A stretch of DNA of 64,000 nt from NCBI GenBank assembly GCA_038751365.1, contig JBCDGH010000001.1:1-64000 (forward strand). Reading direction: 5' to 3'. The stretch's first letter is position 1. Every line of letters starts with the position of its first letter. The DNA comes from JBCDGH01 sp038751365 (GTDB lineage Bacteria; Patescibacteriota; JACMRA01). Shown here piece by piece: positions 25,711 to 35,968 of this stretch. The translations under genes and the position numbers were made by a program. The notes beneath the pieces are model-generated. The model searched no databases. It saw nothing but the letters and a program-made list of their open reading frames with translations, and had not been told where the DNA came from.

Positions 25711-27909
25711 ATGCCAAAAAAAACTATAGCCGAAACCCTAAAATCTAATTCCAAACCTAATGATAATATCAAGAAAGGCACTAAGAAGTCTTCTGCAGAA
25801 AGAAAAAGGTTAACTATTGGATCAGCCAAGGTTTCAAAAGCCAGAGTCCCCAAAATTACAAAAATTTTTAAGAACAAGCCTACTACCGAAAACACCAACT
25901 CTCTTCGTAGGAAAAGTAAGCCAGAAGATCAAAAGACTCGTGATACCGAGCGCAAAGAAGGTAAAAAAGGTGATTTTCTAGACTCTCCAAGAGAAGCCAA
26001 ACCGAACGAACTTGTCACTCGTAAAGGTATTCTTGGGTTAAATCTAGTATCAACTGCTGATTTGAATAGGAAAATTGCTCTTGATGATAATTCTATTGAG
26101 CAAAGAGGTAGTCGAAGGTACAGAGTTACTGAAGACGGAGTCCGTATCAAAATGAAAAAAGTCACCAAGCAAAGGACTAATAAGAATCATGGTAAGACTT
26201 TGAAAAAATTTATCGAGAATGACAGCTCACTCTACAGTGTGTTTCAATCACAACCAGTTTCTTTTCAGTCAAAAGTTGTGGAAATGATTAAGCAGGGTAT
26301 AACCCGTGGCTTTGTGACAGAGGATGAAATCTTGTATATCCTTCCTTTACCTGAGGAAAATATCGATCTCCTAGAAGATATCATGGACTTGTGTGAAGAT
26401 AGCGGTGCTCCTATCAGTTTTGATAACACTTTAGACAACTTATGGAGTGTGCTTGAAGATGAAGAAGAGCTTAAGAGGCAGGAGCGTGAACTAGCAGAAA
26501 AGCTAACTGGAAGTTTGGCTGGTGATGTAGGAGGTGAGGAGTTAAAAGATGACGCTGTTCAGAATTATATTCGAGATATATCTAGATACCCTCTTTTGAA
26601 TAAAGAAGAAGAGGTAGAGCTCTCAAAGCGTATTGAACAGGGTGATCAAGCAGCTAAAAGAGAATTAAACAATGCTAATTTGAGATTAGTAGTTCATGCA
26701 GCCAAAAAATACATGGGTCGCAATTTGGCTTTTCTTGATTTGATTCAAGAGGGTAATATTGGTTTGCTTAGAGCTGTAGAAAAGTTTGATTGGCGTAGAG
26801 GTTATAAGTTTTCTACTTATGCTAGTTATTGGATTGAGCAAAGTATTAGAAGAGCCCTTGCTGATCAGAGTAGACCAGTGCGCTTACCGGTACACGTTGA
26901 AGAGAAGTTGAATCGTTATCGTAGAGAAAAAAGAATGCTGATTGACGAGCTAGGTAGGGAACCTACAGATGATGAATTAGCAGATAAATTGGAGGTAGAT
27001 TTAGATACTATATTTTATTTTAAGCGTATCAGTCAGGATACAGTGTCTATTGATACTATGGTTGGTTTTTCCGAAGATAGTGACACTCAGCTAGTTGAGA
27101 TGATTGAAGACGAAGCTACTGCCCAGCCCGTTGACGAAGCTTCAAATAGAGTCCTGAGAAGTCATATTATTCGTATTATCGATGATTGTCTGGAACCAAG
27201 AGAAAAGAAAGTTATTTTACTTAGGTTTGGTCTTGATGGTACAGGTATTGCCCACACCCTTGAAGAAATAGGAGAGGTGTTTAATGTCACACGTGAAAGA
27301 GTTAGGCAGATCGAAGAAGTTGCCTTGAACAAAGTTCGTCAACACGTAGACAGTTTTAAGTTAGTTGACTTTTTGGAAGGTTTGAATCCACAGACTTTTG
27401 CACCGAGTAGTTTTAGAAGAGATGAAGGTAAAATTACTGATGTACCACTTAATAAGAAAATTAATATTGAGAATGTAATCGAGATTGTTACTAATCAGAT
27501 AATATCAAAGACATGTAGCTTGTACTTCTTGAGAGGTGAAATGGGTGCAGGCAAGACTACCTTAGTCCAAGAAATCTGCAAAAAATTAGGTACTTCGACT
27601 CAAGCTTCATCACCGACCTTTTCTCTGCTGCAAAAATACCAATTGAAGAAGTCGTCTCAAGCAGCCAAAGCAGGAAACTATGACGAAGTAGCTCACATGG
27701 ATTTGCATCGCCTAAAGTCTGTTACAGAAGTTGATCTTGGTTGGATTGAGGAAGAGATGGTTAACGTTGGTAATATTGTGTTTGTTGAGTGGCCCGAGAA
27801 GCTTCTAAAGAAGCAAGCTTTCATCCAATTTATGGGTAGAAAGTATCTCATTATTGAATGTAAAATCGGTAAGAAAAAAGACCATTACTTTAGAATTAGA
27901 GAGAATTAG
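25711..27909 (+). CDS. rpoD: Principal sigma factor (sigma70) fused to TsaE
   Basis: One open frame of 732 residues. After a basic unstructured N-terminus (1-165) come region 1.1 (about 175-240), region 1.2 (DDAVQNYIRDISRYPLLNKEEE), region 2 (LRLVVHAAKKY, then YKFSTYASYWIEQSIRRAL near 366-383), region 3 and region 4.2 (TLEEIGEVFNVTRERVRQIE near 516-535). From about 573 a complete TsaE domain follows: Walker A GEMGAGKTT (609-617), SPTFSLLQKY (634-643), HMDLHRL and FVEWPEKL. TsaE is the ATPase of tRNA t6A synthesis. The join carries no stop or start codon. The next gene begins 6 bp later. Confidence 0.95.
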   Translation: MPKKTIAETLKSNSKPNDNIKKGTKKSSAERKRLTIGSAKVSKARVPKITKIFKNKPTTENTNSLRRKSKPEDQKTRDTERKEGKKGDFLDSPREAKPNELVTRKGILGLNLVSTADLNRKIALDDNSIEQRGSRRYRVTEDGVRIKMKKVTKQRTNKNHGKTLKKFIENDSSLYSVFQSQPVSFQSKVVEMIKQGITRGFVTEDEILYILPLPEENIDLLEDIMDLCEDSGAPISFDNTLDNLWSVLEDEEELKRQERELAEKLTGSLAGDVGGEELKDDAVQNYIRDISRYPLLNKEEEVELSKRIEQGDQAAKRELNNANLRLVVHAAKKYMGRNLAFLDLIQEGNIGLLRAVEKFDWRRGYKFSTYASYWIEQSIRRALADQSRPVRLPVHVEEKLNRYRREKRMLIDELGREPTDDELADKLEVDLDTIFYFKRISQDTVSIDTMVGFSEDSDTQLVEMIEDEATAQPVDEASNRVLRSHIIRIIDDCLEPREKKVILLRFGLDGTGIAHTLEEIGEVFNVTRERVRQIEEVALNKVRQHVDSFKLVDFLEGLNPQTFAPSSFRRDEGKITDVPLNKKINIENVIEIVTNQIISKTCSLYFLRGEMGAGKTTLVQEICKKLGTSTQASSPTFSLLQKYQLKKSSQAAKAGNYDEVAHMDLHRLKSVTEVDLGWIEEEMVNVGNIVFVEWPEKLLKKQAFIQFMGRKYLIIECKIGKKKDHYFRIREN

Positions 27910-27915
27910 CAAACT

Positions 27916-29046
27916 ATGAATGTTTTAGTGTATTATGCTCCATTCGGTGGTGGGCATAAGGCAGCATCTAAAATTTTACTTGAGATAGCCAGTCAGTGTA
28001 AAGCAAACAATTTACAGCTTAAAGAGTTTGATATTACTCAAAATACTGGTATAGTCACTAGCTTAATTTCTTTGTTTTATAGAGGTGTAGCTACTAAGTA
28101 CACTAGGTTATGGGCGATCACGTTTTACCTTACTCAAAATAGGCTAGTTATTAATGTGCTACAACTACTATTAGCTATAAAGCTAATACCTGGAATTACA
28201 GACGCCCTAAAAAAACATAAGCCAGATTTGATTATTACTACGTACTTTATTGGCTGGTTTTTGAAGCATGCTAGTAAGCTAATGGGTTCAAATATCAAAA
28301 TCATCACTTTAGTTACTGACCCTTTTGACGTTCATCCAGTATGGATAAATAGCTCAAGTGATATGTATATTTTTGAGAGTCAAAAAGCCTTTGCAGAAGG
28401 TTGCAAATTAGGACTATCTGAGTCTACAGCTCGTATTATTAGTCCGTTAGTAAAGAGTCAGTTTAGTAGAATACCTAAAGCTGCTAATATCACAAAGTAT
28501 AAAGAGAGCTTTGATTTGCAGAATAATTATAGAACAATTTTATTAGTGGGCGGTGCAGAGGGGCTTAAAGACGGAGATAGAATCATGATAGAATTAATTA
28601 AACGCTATCAGAATGTAAATATAGTAGTAGTATGTGGTAAGAATCAGGTTTATAGGGAAAAATGTGATAGCATAAAAGCTAGTTACTTCGCTACTAACGT
28701 ATTAGTAATTGGTTATAGTACTCAGATGTATGAATTGATGAGTATAGCAGATCTTGTTATTACAAAAGCTGGTCCTGGAATTATATTCGAAGCTGTGAGT
28801 TTAAGAAAGCCAATTTTGGTTAGTAGTTATTTGTGGAGACAGGAGCTAGGTGTAAAGGAGTATATCGTTGAGAATAGCTTGGGGTATTATACTCCTGACA
28901 TTTCGCAACTACTTCAAAAAGTAGATTTAGTTTTGTCCAACCAGCATGAACGACAAAAAATTCAAAGTGCTTACTCTGATCTTAATTTTCAACCTGGTAA
29001 TAAACAAATGGAAGCTATACTCGAGGATCTAAGTACAGATTATTAG
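27916..29046 (+). CDS. UgtP/MGDG-synthase-like glycosyltransferase (GT28)
   Basis: 376 residues. N-terminal motif FGGGHKAASKILLEIA is typical of diacylglycerol glucosyltransferases and MGDG synthases. The acceptor-domain segment LVTDPFDVHPVW and the C-terminal donor-site motif DLVITKAGPGIIFEAVSLRKPILVSSY also fit. It probably adds sugar to a membrane lipid acceptor. MurG-like activity is less likely because the N-terminal motif differs. It starts 6 bp after the sigma-TsaE gene and is probably translated from the same mRNA. Confidence 0.85.
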   Translation: MNVLVYYAPFGGGHKAASKILLEIASQCKANNLQLKEFDITQNTGIVTSLISLFYRGVATKYTRLWAITFYLTQNRLVINVLQLLLAIKLIPGITDALKKHKPDLIITTYFIGWFLKHASKLMGSNIKIITLVTDPFDVHPVWINSSSDMYIFESQKAFAEGCKLGLSESTARIISPLVKSQFSRIPKAANITKYKESFDLQNNYRTILLVGGAEGLKDGDRIMIELIKRYQNVNIVVVCGKNQVYREKCDSIKASYFATNVLVIGYSTQMYELMSIADLVITKAGPGIIFEAVSLRKPILVSSYLWRQELGVKEYIVENSLGYYTPDISQLLQKVDLVLSNQHERQKIQSAYSDLNFQPGNKQMEAILEDLSTDY

Positions 29047-29099
29047 CAACCTAAATTCTCTCTTGCCAAAAAAAGAAAAATAATTTAAATTTATATTGT

Positions 29100-29167
29100 T
29101 TGACATTTTGCCATACTCAGAATATTCATGGCACAGTATTCAACATTGAAATCAAAGGAAATTAAAT
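29100..29167 (+). promoter_or_regulatory. clpC: clpC promoter and Shine-Dalgarno
   Basis: TTGACA 29100-29105, 17-bp spacer, TATTCA 29123-29128, then a leader of about 30 nt with AAAGGA shortly before the ATG. One of the few genes here with a clear ribosome-binding site. Confidence 0.6.
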
Positions 29168-31675
29168 ATGTCAGCTTTACCAAAATTCGATAACCGTGCA
29201 AAAAACGCTTTAGCTGTCGCTCAGCAGATAGCTATCCAGCTAGGTCACAACTATATAGGTAGTGAGCATTTACTTTTTGGCATTTTATCACAACCACAAG
29301 ACGGTCTCCCTTTTCAAATGGCATTTATAGATAATGTCTCCAACCAAGAATTGTTAGAGATTATAAAAAAGCAAGGTATGGAAAAGACTGGTGACTCTAA
29401 AAAATCTACACAAGGTAAACACGTGTTGCTACCTGAAATTACTGATGAACTACAACTTTGTTTAGATAATGCTATTAAAATTGCTGAAAGCTTTAGCTAT
29501 AATTATATCGGTATCGAGCATCTGATATTCGGAATTCTGGAAACCTCAGACTCAAATGGTCAAAAGCTTATGAATCTTACTGATTCAAGTAGTAAAAAGC
29601 TTAAAGATATTCTGAATTCCATATTTAATTCTTACAATCAAGGAGCAAAGAGTGATGATCCTAAGTTTAGCGGCAAGCAATCCAAAAGCAAAAAACAAAA
29701 CTCAGCCTTGGAGTATTTCACGATTAATTTGAACCAGAAGATTGCTAACGAAACTGACTTTAGTATCATTGAAAGAGAGAAAGAGGTAGATAGGATGATA
29801 CATATACTTAGTCGAAAAAATAAAAATAATCCAATTATTATTGGCGAGCCAGGAGTGGGCAAGACTGCTTTAGTTGAGGGCTTAGCTAAAAGGATCAATT
29901 CCCGTAAAGTTCCTGAATGGCTTTTGGATAAGAAAATTCTAAGCCTGGATGTAGGTAGCCTGGTTGCAGGTTCAGTGTTTAGGGGTGAGTTTGAACAAAG
30001 AATTAAAGCTATTCTTGAAGAAGTGGTAGAGGCAAAAGATGTAATACTTTTTATAGATGAATTACATACAGTAATTGGAGCCGGTGGTAGCGGAAACCAT
30101 TCAGGACCAGAAATGGCAAATATTCTTAAACCTTCTCTTGCTAGAGGTGAAATAAGTGTGATTGGAGCTACTACTGAAGATGACTTTAGAAGTTCAATAA
30201 AGAAAGATAAGGCTTTTGAAAGGCGTTTTCAGCCTGTAAGAGTGGAAGAGCCAGATCTTAGTCAAACAGTCAATATTCTTAAAGGTGTAAAAGTGATGTA
30301 TGAAAATTATCATAACACTTTATTTCCTGACGAGCTCTTGCCTACCTTAGTTGAACTAGCTGACAGATTCATGCCTGAAAGACATTTTCCAGATAAAGCA
30401 ATTGATTTATTGGATGAGACTTTAGTCAGATGTAGAGTTGTTGCTAATCAACAGGTTACTGGAAATAAGAAAAGCGAAAAAAACTGGTCTGAGATAGAAA
30501 AACAAATCCTAGACCTAATTAAACAAAAAAATGAGGCTATATTAAACCATAATTTGGAATTGACTCAAAAGTTTGAAGAAGATCAAAAGAAATTAGAAGA
30601 AGAGCTGGCTGTATTGAACGTCAAGAACAAAGAGTCAAAAAAAGCTAGTCTAGCTACTAAAGAAATGCTTGAAAAGGTTGTCTCGGAGATGTCAGGCGTG
30701 CCCATAGTGCGAATTAGCTCAAATATTTATACTCAAATTAAATCACTCAAAGATAGTTTAGACAGACAAATTTTTGGTCAAGACGAAGCTACTACGGAGA
30801 TTACCAGTGCTCTGAAGCGGGCTTATTCTGGGGTGAATGTTAATAAAGGTCCTATAGCTAGTTTTTTACTATTGGGTCCTACGGGAGTGGGTAAAACTGA
30901 GATTGTTAAAGTACTGACCTCTGAGCTCTATGGTGATCCCAACAAATACCTGTTAAAGCTTGATATGAGCGAGTTTAGAGAAAAACATCAAATGTCTAGA
31001 TTGCTTGGAGCTCCTGCAGGCTATGTTGGTTACGAAGACGCACCTCAGCTTACTGAGTTTTTAAGGAAGAAACCTTATTCAGTTATTTTGTTTGATGAAA
31101 TAGAGAAAGGTAATCCAGAAAATCTGAATATATTACTACAAATGCTTGAAGAGGGTCAGATTACCGACGCAAAGGGAAATAAAGTTAGTTGTGAACATGC
31201 CTTGATTTTTATGACTTCTAATTTGGGTAAAAATCAACTCAATAAATTTGCTTCAAAGCTAGGATATGTAGACTTAGTGGATGAATCAGAAGCTACTTAT
31301 GAGTCTCTAAAAAAGCAGGTTTTAGAGCAGGTGGAAAAGTCAATTAAACCTGAGGTATTAGGTAGGTTGACAGGTAAAATAGTATTCAGACCTATAAGCA
31401 AAACTATCTTAAGGCAGATTATTTATAAAGAGTTAAATCTTTTACAGAAGCACTTGCTGACTCAATCACGCAGTGTTAGCTTTAAAGAAGAGGTGGCAAC
31501 CCATCTAATCGAAATTGCTAGTGAGAAACTGGAGTATGGAGCAAGAGAAGTAAAAGCTTTAATTGCTAGAAATGTACAAGACCCAATAGCTGAATTTTTA
31601 CTTGATAACCCAAAATCTACCAACTTCGAAGTCAGCGTCAAGGACAAGTCTGTAAAGGTTAGAAATAAGAGATAG
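29168..31675 (+). CDS. clpC: ClpC/ClpA-type AAA+ unfoldase
   Basis: 835 residues. Two N-terminal Clp repeats (about 5-70 and 85-150; IGSEHLLFGIL and IGIEHLIFGIL). The first AAA+ module has GEPGVGKTALVEGLA near 226 and VILFIDELHTVIGAG, followed by a short coiled middle region. The second has LLGPTGVGKTEIVK near 570 and VILFDEIEKGNPENLNILLQ. Hexameric unfoldase that normally feeds ClpP, which is not in the window. Followed by a cluster of three unknown genes with a separate leader. Confidence 0.95.
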   Translation: MSALPKFDNRAKNALAVAQQIAIQLGHNYIGSEHLLFGILSQPQDGLPFQMAFIDNVSNQELLEIIKKQGMEKTGDSKKSTQGKHVLLPEITDELQLCLDNAIKIAESFSYNYIGIEHLIFGILETSDSNGQKLMNLTDSSSKKLKDILNSIFNSYNQGAKSDDPKFSGKQSKSKKQNSALEYFTINLNQKIANETDFSIIEREKEVDRMIHILSRKNKNNPIIIGEPGVGKTALVEGLAKRINSRKVPEWLLDKKILSLDVGSLVAGSVFRGEFEQRIKAILEEVVEAKDVILFIDELHTVIGAGGSGNHSGPEMANILKPSLARGEISVIGATTEDDFRSSIKKDKAFERRFQPVRVEEPDLSQTVNILKGVKVMYENYHNTLFPDELLPTLVELADRFMPERHFPDKAIDLLDETLVRCRVVANQQVTGNKKSEKNWSEIEKQILDLIKQKNEAILNHNLELTQKFEEDQKKLEEELAVLNVKNKESKKASLATKEMLEKVVSEMSGVPIVRISSNIYTQIKSLKDSLDRQIFGQDEATTEITSALKRAYSGVNVNKGPIASFLLLGPTGVGKTEIVKVLTSELYGDPNKYLLKLDMSEFREKHQMSRLLGAPAGYVGYEDAPQLTEFLRKKPYSVILFDEIEKGNPENLNILLQMLEEGQITDAKGNKVSCEHALIFMTSNLGKNQLNKFASKLGYVDLVDESEATYESLKKQVLEQVEKSIKPEVLGRLTGKIVFRPISKTILRQIIYKELNLLQKHLLTQSRSVSFKEEVATHLIEIASEKLEYGAREVKALIARNVQDPIAEFLLDNPKSTNFEVSVKDKSVKVRNKR

Positions 31676-31831
31676 GTACTTCGAAAGTATAATTTTATCT
31701 AATACTACGAATAACTATACCCACACACTCTATATACTTTAAATATATCAAGATTTTAGGTTATTTGCCTATAAACTTTTTCTGATATATACTAACCAAA
31801 ACATAAGCAAACAAAGATAAAAACTATAATT

Positions 31832-32554
31832 ATGTTTAGTCTATTCAGCAAAAGTAAGGAAGACAAAGACGACCTTCCTGAAGCTATTACTCAACCAGAA
31901 TCTACAGAAAATGACTGGAACAAAAACTTGTCTTGGTCTGGTGAGGATTCTAAGAAAGTCTATGTTGGCAATTACGCTAAAGATGCAGATCATGAGCAAA
32001 TCACTGCTTCAGCTAACCTAGCATCTAACTCTAGTCGTATTTATACTACATTACCAAAAGATGACACAAATTTAGTCATTTTGGTTAAGAAGATGGAGAA
32101 TTTTCCCAAGCCGGAAGATATTTCTAGAAAGAGAGAGTATTATAATACAAATGTGAAAAAATTAGAACAGGCTAAAAAAGCTCTAGTAGCTCTAATGCAT
32201 GGTATGCATGATTCGAACGCCTCACTTACACTGGCATACACTACAATTGATTCTGATTTGAGACACGCAATTGTCGAAGAAAGAAGCTTTGAGGCTAAGC
32301 TAAAAATGGAAGCGCAATCAATTGAAGATCTGATCGATCTGTTTAAAAGTAGTTCAGACTATTCCAAAGTGCTACATTTAGCAAAGATGTACGGCTTTGA
32401 AGTAAAACAAGACATTTCTACAAGCAGCTCCTCTTCAACTGCCGAAAAAAGAAAGCCAAAATCGCTATCTACGGAATCAGCTGAAATACTTAAGCAGGAT
32501 TTTACAGATAATATTAACGTTAAAGTTAAGAAAAAACCTCTCGTAGCACACTAA
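31832..32554 (+). CDS. Unknown protein 1 of a three-gene cluster
   Basis: Not recognised; 240 residues. It opens with MFSLFSKSKEDKDD, close to the opening of the next gene (MFDFFHKNKNKN). The middle (about 90-190) is helical and probably coiled coil (KKLEQAKKALVALMHGMHD), and the Ser/Lys-rich tail looks disordered. No signal peptide or membrane helix. The 5' leader is A-rich without a Shine-Dalgarno sequence. The shared opening suggests joint targeting or assembly with the next product. Confidence 0.6.
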   Translation: MFSLFSKSKEDKDDLPEAITQPESTENDWNKNLSWSGEDSKKVYVGNYAKDADHEQITASANLASNSSRIYTTLPKDDTNLVILVKKMENFPKPEDISRKREYYNTNVKKLEQAKKALVALMHGMHDSNASLTLAYTTIDSDLRHAIVEERSFEAKLKMEAQSIEDLIDLFKSSSDYSKVLHLAKMYGFEVKQDISTSSSSSTAEKRKPKSLSTESAEILKQDFTDNINVKVKKKPLVAH

Positions 32555-32567
32555 ACTAGTCTAAATT

Positions 32568-33197
32568 ATGTTCGACTTCTTTCACAAAAATAAAAACAAA
32601 AATACAACTACCGTAAACCCTTCTCAGTATGCGAATCAGCAAGCACAAATCCAAGATTCCTCTCAAACTCAGCCTACACCCCAAAGCTATAGCCAAGCTC
32701 CTTACAAACAACTACCTAATTTGCCAGTTACTCCCCCTGCAAGTAATCCGAATACAATTCAAACCCCGTATCAAAATAATTTTCAAGCCAAGGTTAATAC
32801 TCAAGCTGCGAAAGTAGATCCTAATAGTAGTCTCACTTCAACTGATAACTCCCAATCTGTACACGCAGCAGCCGAAAACATTGAGAAGATTTTTAATGAT
32901 CAAGAGATTCAGACGCTACAGTTTGTTAATCATTTGGTATTAGCTATTACTGGATATAGCCCTTTTGATATTGATATTAGTGAGAGGGAAAGTGTAGTTA
33001 ATAATTGTGTGCAAATATTTAGTGATTATTTAACAAAATACGTAGAGTTACGATATGGCACTCAAGATGCAACTAGACTCAAAGCAAGTCAAAAGTTCTC
33101 TGATACCAATGTCTTTAGTAAGTTTGCTGAATTGGGTCCTAAGTTTGATGAGGCTTATAACTCATTTATGACTCTTGTGGAGCAACAACCTATTTAA
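32568..33197 (+). CDS. Unknown protein 2 of the cluster, Gln/Pro/Asn-rich
   Basis: Not recognised; 209 residues. A low-complexity Gln/Pro/Asn/Ser-rich N-terminal half (about 10-105) precedes a compact helical C-terminal domain (about 105-209; LVLAITGYSPFDIDISERESV). It starts 13 bp after the previous stop and shares its N-terminal MF-x-x-F pattern, so the two are probably one transcript and work together. Confidence 0.6.
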   Translation: MFDFFHKNKNKNTTTVNPSQYANQQAQIQDSSQTQPTPQSYSQAPYKQLPNLPVTPPASNPNTIQTPYQNNFQAKVNTQAAKVDPNSSLTSTDNSQSVHAAAENIEKIFNDQEIQTLQFVNHLVLAITGYSPFDIDISERESVVNNCVQIFSDYLTKYVELRYGTQDATRLKASQKFSDTNVFSKFAELGPKFDEAYNSFMTLVEQQPI

Positions 33198-33271
33198 GGA
33201 AAAGTGATATTCATAAGAAGCTCACACACACAAGATCAAAAAACTAAAACAAAAACAAACTAAAAACAAAT

Positions 33272-35968
33272 ATGTTCAAATATCAGGCTAGTAGTAAATT
33301 TATAAGAGACAAGGTTGCCTTTTTGCAAGAGAGCGTTCCTAAACCAGTTAGCTCAGGAGTGCAAAAACCCGGTGAGTCGAGCTCTATAGCTCTTAGGAAA
33401 AAGCTAGAAGCTCAAAGATCACAGCTCAAAAATGAAGTTCAAACTAACTCAAAATCCATTAGAGAAGAACAAATACCAAGTCAGTACCAAGTCGTTGACC
33501 AAACTCCAGAATCTGGTATTCAGCCTAATATTGAAGCTGTAAGCTCCACTGAGCAACTAAATCAAACGATAAAAGCACAAATACAGTCTCTCAATAAAAG
33601 CCTAGAAGCTACTGATAATAATGTCCGAGCTAAGGTTTTTGAACAGGTACAGCAGCAAATAGCTAATCTACAGAGTGGAGGTATAGAGGAACAAAAAATA
33701 ACTGAAGCGATTACAGAGGAAAAGAAAAAAAATAAAGAAAAAGGTCTAGGTTTTTTGAAAGGGTTGAAAGATAAGGCTAGCGGTTTATGGAGTAAATTAC
33801 TTCCTAAATTGCCACTTACTCCTAATCAGGTTAAAGTTTTAGGGTTGGCAACAACCGCTGCTGGACTGGGATTATTGGCAGTTTATGGCTCTCCCCTTTT
33901 AGCAATACATTTAACAGGAAGCACTATGGCAGCAGGTACTTTAGGTTCTTATACTCTTGGTGGTCTAGGAACTGGATTCTTAGGCACCTCAGCAGCAAGT
34001 TTAGCTGCAGTCCCATATGCTTCAGCATTTGCCACAGGTGTAGGAGCTGCTACTACAACCGTTGGTGGTATAGTTGCTGCCTTTAAAAATAAAATTGCTC
34101 TCAAAAATCCAGAAAATAGTTCTCCGGCTTCAGTATCTGTTGAAGAACCTGTTGCTCAGCCTACTACGATGTCCCAAGCTGTTGCAAACACGCCTTCACC
34201 AGTAGAACCAAATACTCCTCCAAGAGTGGTAGTTCCAACTCAGGAACGATATCAAGCTCAGTCTAATTTAAGTATTGGTAGAGAGAAACTAAAGCCTAAG
34301 AATTTAGAAAAATCAATCAATATTCCTCTTGGGTTTGAATCAAATGATGTTTTAGAGTCTCTGAATATAAATATTTTACCAGTAGGCGCTAAAATTGCTC
34401 TAAATGTAACTGTTGATGGTAAAAATGCTAAAACTAATGCAACAGTAGTAAAGGGTGTGGATGGTCAAAATATTCTAAAGTTGCCTATAGCAGAAAACGC
34501 TTTTGTTAAGATTTCATCCACTAATGCTGATAATAAAGTAGAAACAGGAGTGGTATCCAAAGGACAAGATTTTGTACTTACTTACGAGGACGGGCAGAAA
34601 TGGCAAATAACTTTAAATAGCTTCGAAATTCAAGAAAAAGCAAAACCTGTAAGTGGAGAAGCTAGTGTAGCAATAAACACAGACACGCCTGAATTTAAGG
34701 AAATAAACAATCTAGATAAAGTCGAAAAGAGTTTATTCGAATATAAAAGCTCTCAGGGAGATATTAAAAATCAAGTTGAAGCTATTAATAAATCAATCAA
34801 AATACTTAATGATTCAGGTTTAGACACAAAAGACTTGAAAGAAAAGCAGAAGAATTTAGAGCTCAAGACTCAGCCTTTAAGAGGGCAAGTAATTAAAGAC
34901 ATTGTACCTATAGCTAGTGATCTCAATAAAGCCATTTCTATCAAAGCTGAGGATAGGACAGAAGTTCAAAAGCAACAAGCCAAACTATACAATGACTTAC
35001 AACAAGAAGGGTTTATAGTCGGAGGTGGTACCAAACAGAACGATGCTGCAATGATAAGTGAGTCTCCAGCTATTATTGAGAAAAAAGTAGTAGAGCCTGA
35101 ATCAAAAGAGGTTACAGAAAGTTCAGTAGAGCAGAAAGAGTCGGGAACACCTAATGTCAAACAAACAATACAGAACTTCGAACTACTTAAAAATACTTTT
35201 GAAAATGAGAATGAAGCTCTGAGTAAAATGGTAGATGATACTATCGAATCTCTGGATGAATTAGCCAAACAGCAAGATCCCAAAACTAGCACTAACGAAA
35301 TTCTAGGTTTACCTGAGACGGATGGTATTGCTAAGAGAGAAGATCTAGTGAGAGCAAGCCTACTATTTGGAGATATAGCTGAAAGTAAAGTACAGGACCC
35401 TGAATTAAAATTTCTCACTCAAACTAGTCAATCTTTTGAGGAAGGTGTAAAAAGTAACCCTTCAACTAAGATTTTAATTGGTTATAGAGGGGCTGGCTAT
35501 GACAACTTACATAGACTAGTAGAGAACTTATCTCAGGCTAAGCTATTTATGAAAATAAAAGACACAAATGATAAAATTACTGAATTAAATAAAAATAAGG
35601 AATTAGGTAAAGACATTGGTCGCGATCAACTACTAGAAATAAGCTTAGATATTCTTAGTGGTGATCCTGTGGATATATCTAGTGATATTATTCAGATGCT
35701 TGTGGAGAAAAAGCCGTCTCTAGTAAGCTTTTTGACAAAGCAAAACCTTGAAGATTTGTATAATAATAAATCTAATTTATACTCATATGAAAGAGATGAG
35801 CTGTTAAAGCTCCCTGAGTATATCTCTAAACTGCTTCAGAATGAGAGTTTTGATGAAATACCTGATCCTGACCAAAGCCCTACAAAGAACACAGAAAAAT
35901 CAAAAGTCACTAACTTAGAAGAATTTAAAAAGAAAAAAGAAATAAAAGAACCTATCCAAGCAGCTTAG
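33272..35968 (+). CDS. Unknown large protein 3 of the cluster, with Gly/Ala hydrophobic segments
   Basis: Not recognised; 898 residues. The N-terminal 190 are charged and coiled-coil-like. At about 188-275 there are Gly/Ala/Thr-rich hydrophobic stretches (GLATTAAGLGLLAVYG, YTLGGLGTGFLGTSA, GVGAATTTVGGIVAAF) of a kind seen in membrane-inserting hairpins. A beta-rich segment follows (about 340-460), then a long acidic helical C-terminus. No signal peptide. The very A-rich leader before the ATG resembles those at 4193 and 31832. A surface or secreted role with the two preceding genes is only a guess. Confidence 0.6.
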   Translation: MFKYQASSKFIRDKVAFLQESVPKPVSSGVQKPGESSSIALRKKLEAQRSQLKNEVQTNSKSIREEQIPSQYQVVDQTPESGIQPNIEAVSSTEQLNQTIKAQIQSLNKSLEATDNNVRAKVFEQVQQQIANLQSGGIEEQKITEAITEEKKKNKEKGLGFLKGLKDKASGLWSKLLPKLPLTPNQVKVLGLATTAAGLGLLAVYGSPLLAIHLTGSTMAAGTLGSYTLGGLGTGFLGTSAASLAAVPYASAFATGVGAATTTVGGIVAAFKNKIALKNPENSSPASVSVEEPVAQPTTMSQAVANTPSPVEPNTPPRVVVPTQERYQAQSNLSIGREKLKPKNLEKSINIPLGFESNDVLESLNINILPVGAKIALNVTVDGKNAKTNATVVKGVDGQNILKLPIAENAFVKISSTNADNKVETGVVSKGQDFVLTYEDGQKWQITLNSFEIQEKAKPVSGEASVAINTDTPEFKEINNLDKVEKSLFEYKSSQGDIKNQVEAINKSIKILNDSGLDTKDLKEKQKNLELKTQPLRGQVIKDIVPIASDLNKAISIKAEDRTEVQKQQAKLYNDLQQEGFIVGGGTKQNDAAMISESPAIIEKKVVEPESKEVTESSVEQKESGTPNVKQTIQNFELLKNTFENENEALSKMVDDTIESLDELAKQQDPKTSTNEILGLPETDGIAKREDLVRASLLFGDIAESKVQDPELKFLTQTSQSFEEGVKSNPSTKILIGYRGAGYDNLHRLVENLSQAKLFMKIKDTNDKITELNKNKELGKDIGRDQLLEISLDILSGDPVDISSDIIQMLVEKKPSLVSFLTKQNLEDLYNNKSNLYSYERDELLKLPEYISKLLQNESFDEIPDPDQSPTKNTEKSKVTNLEEFKKKKEIKEPIQAA

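Noticed and set aside
34966..35418. 150-codon minus-strand ORF inside the 898-residue gene
   Set aside because: Antisense shadow: Ser/Leu-rich composition as expected opposite a Glu/Lys-rich coding frame.
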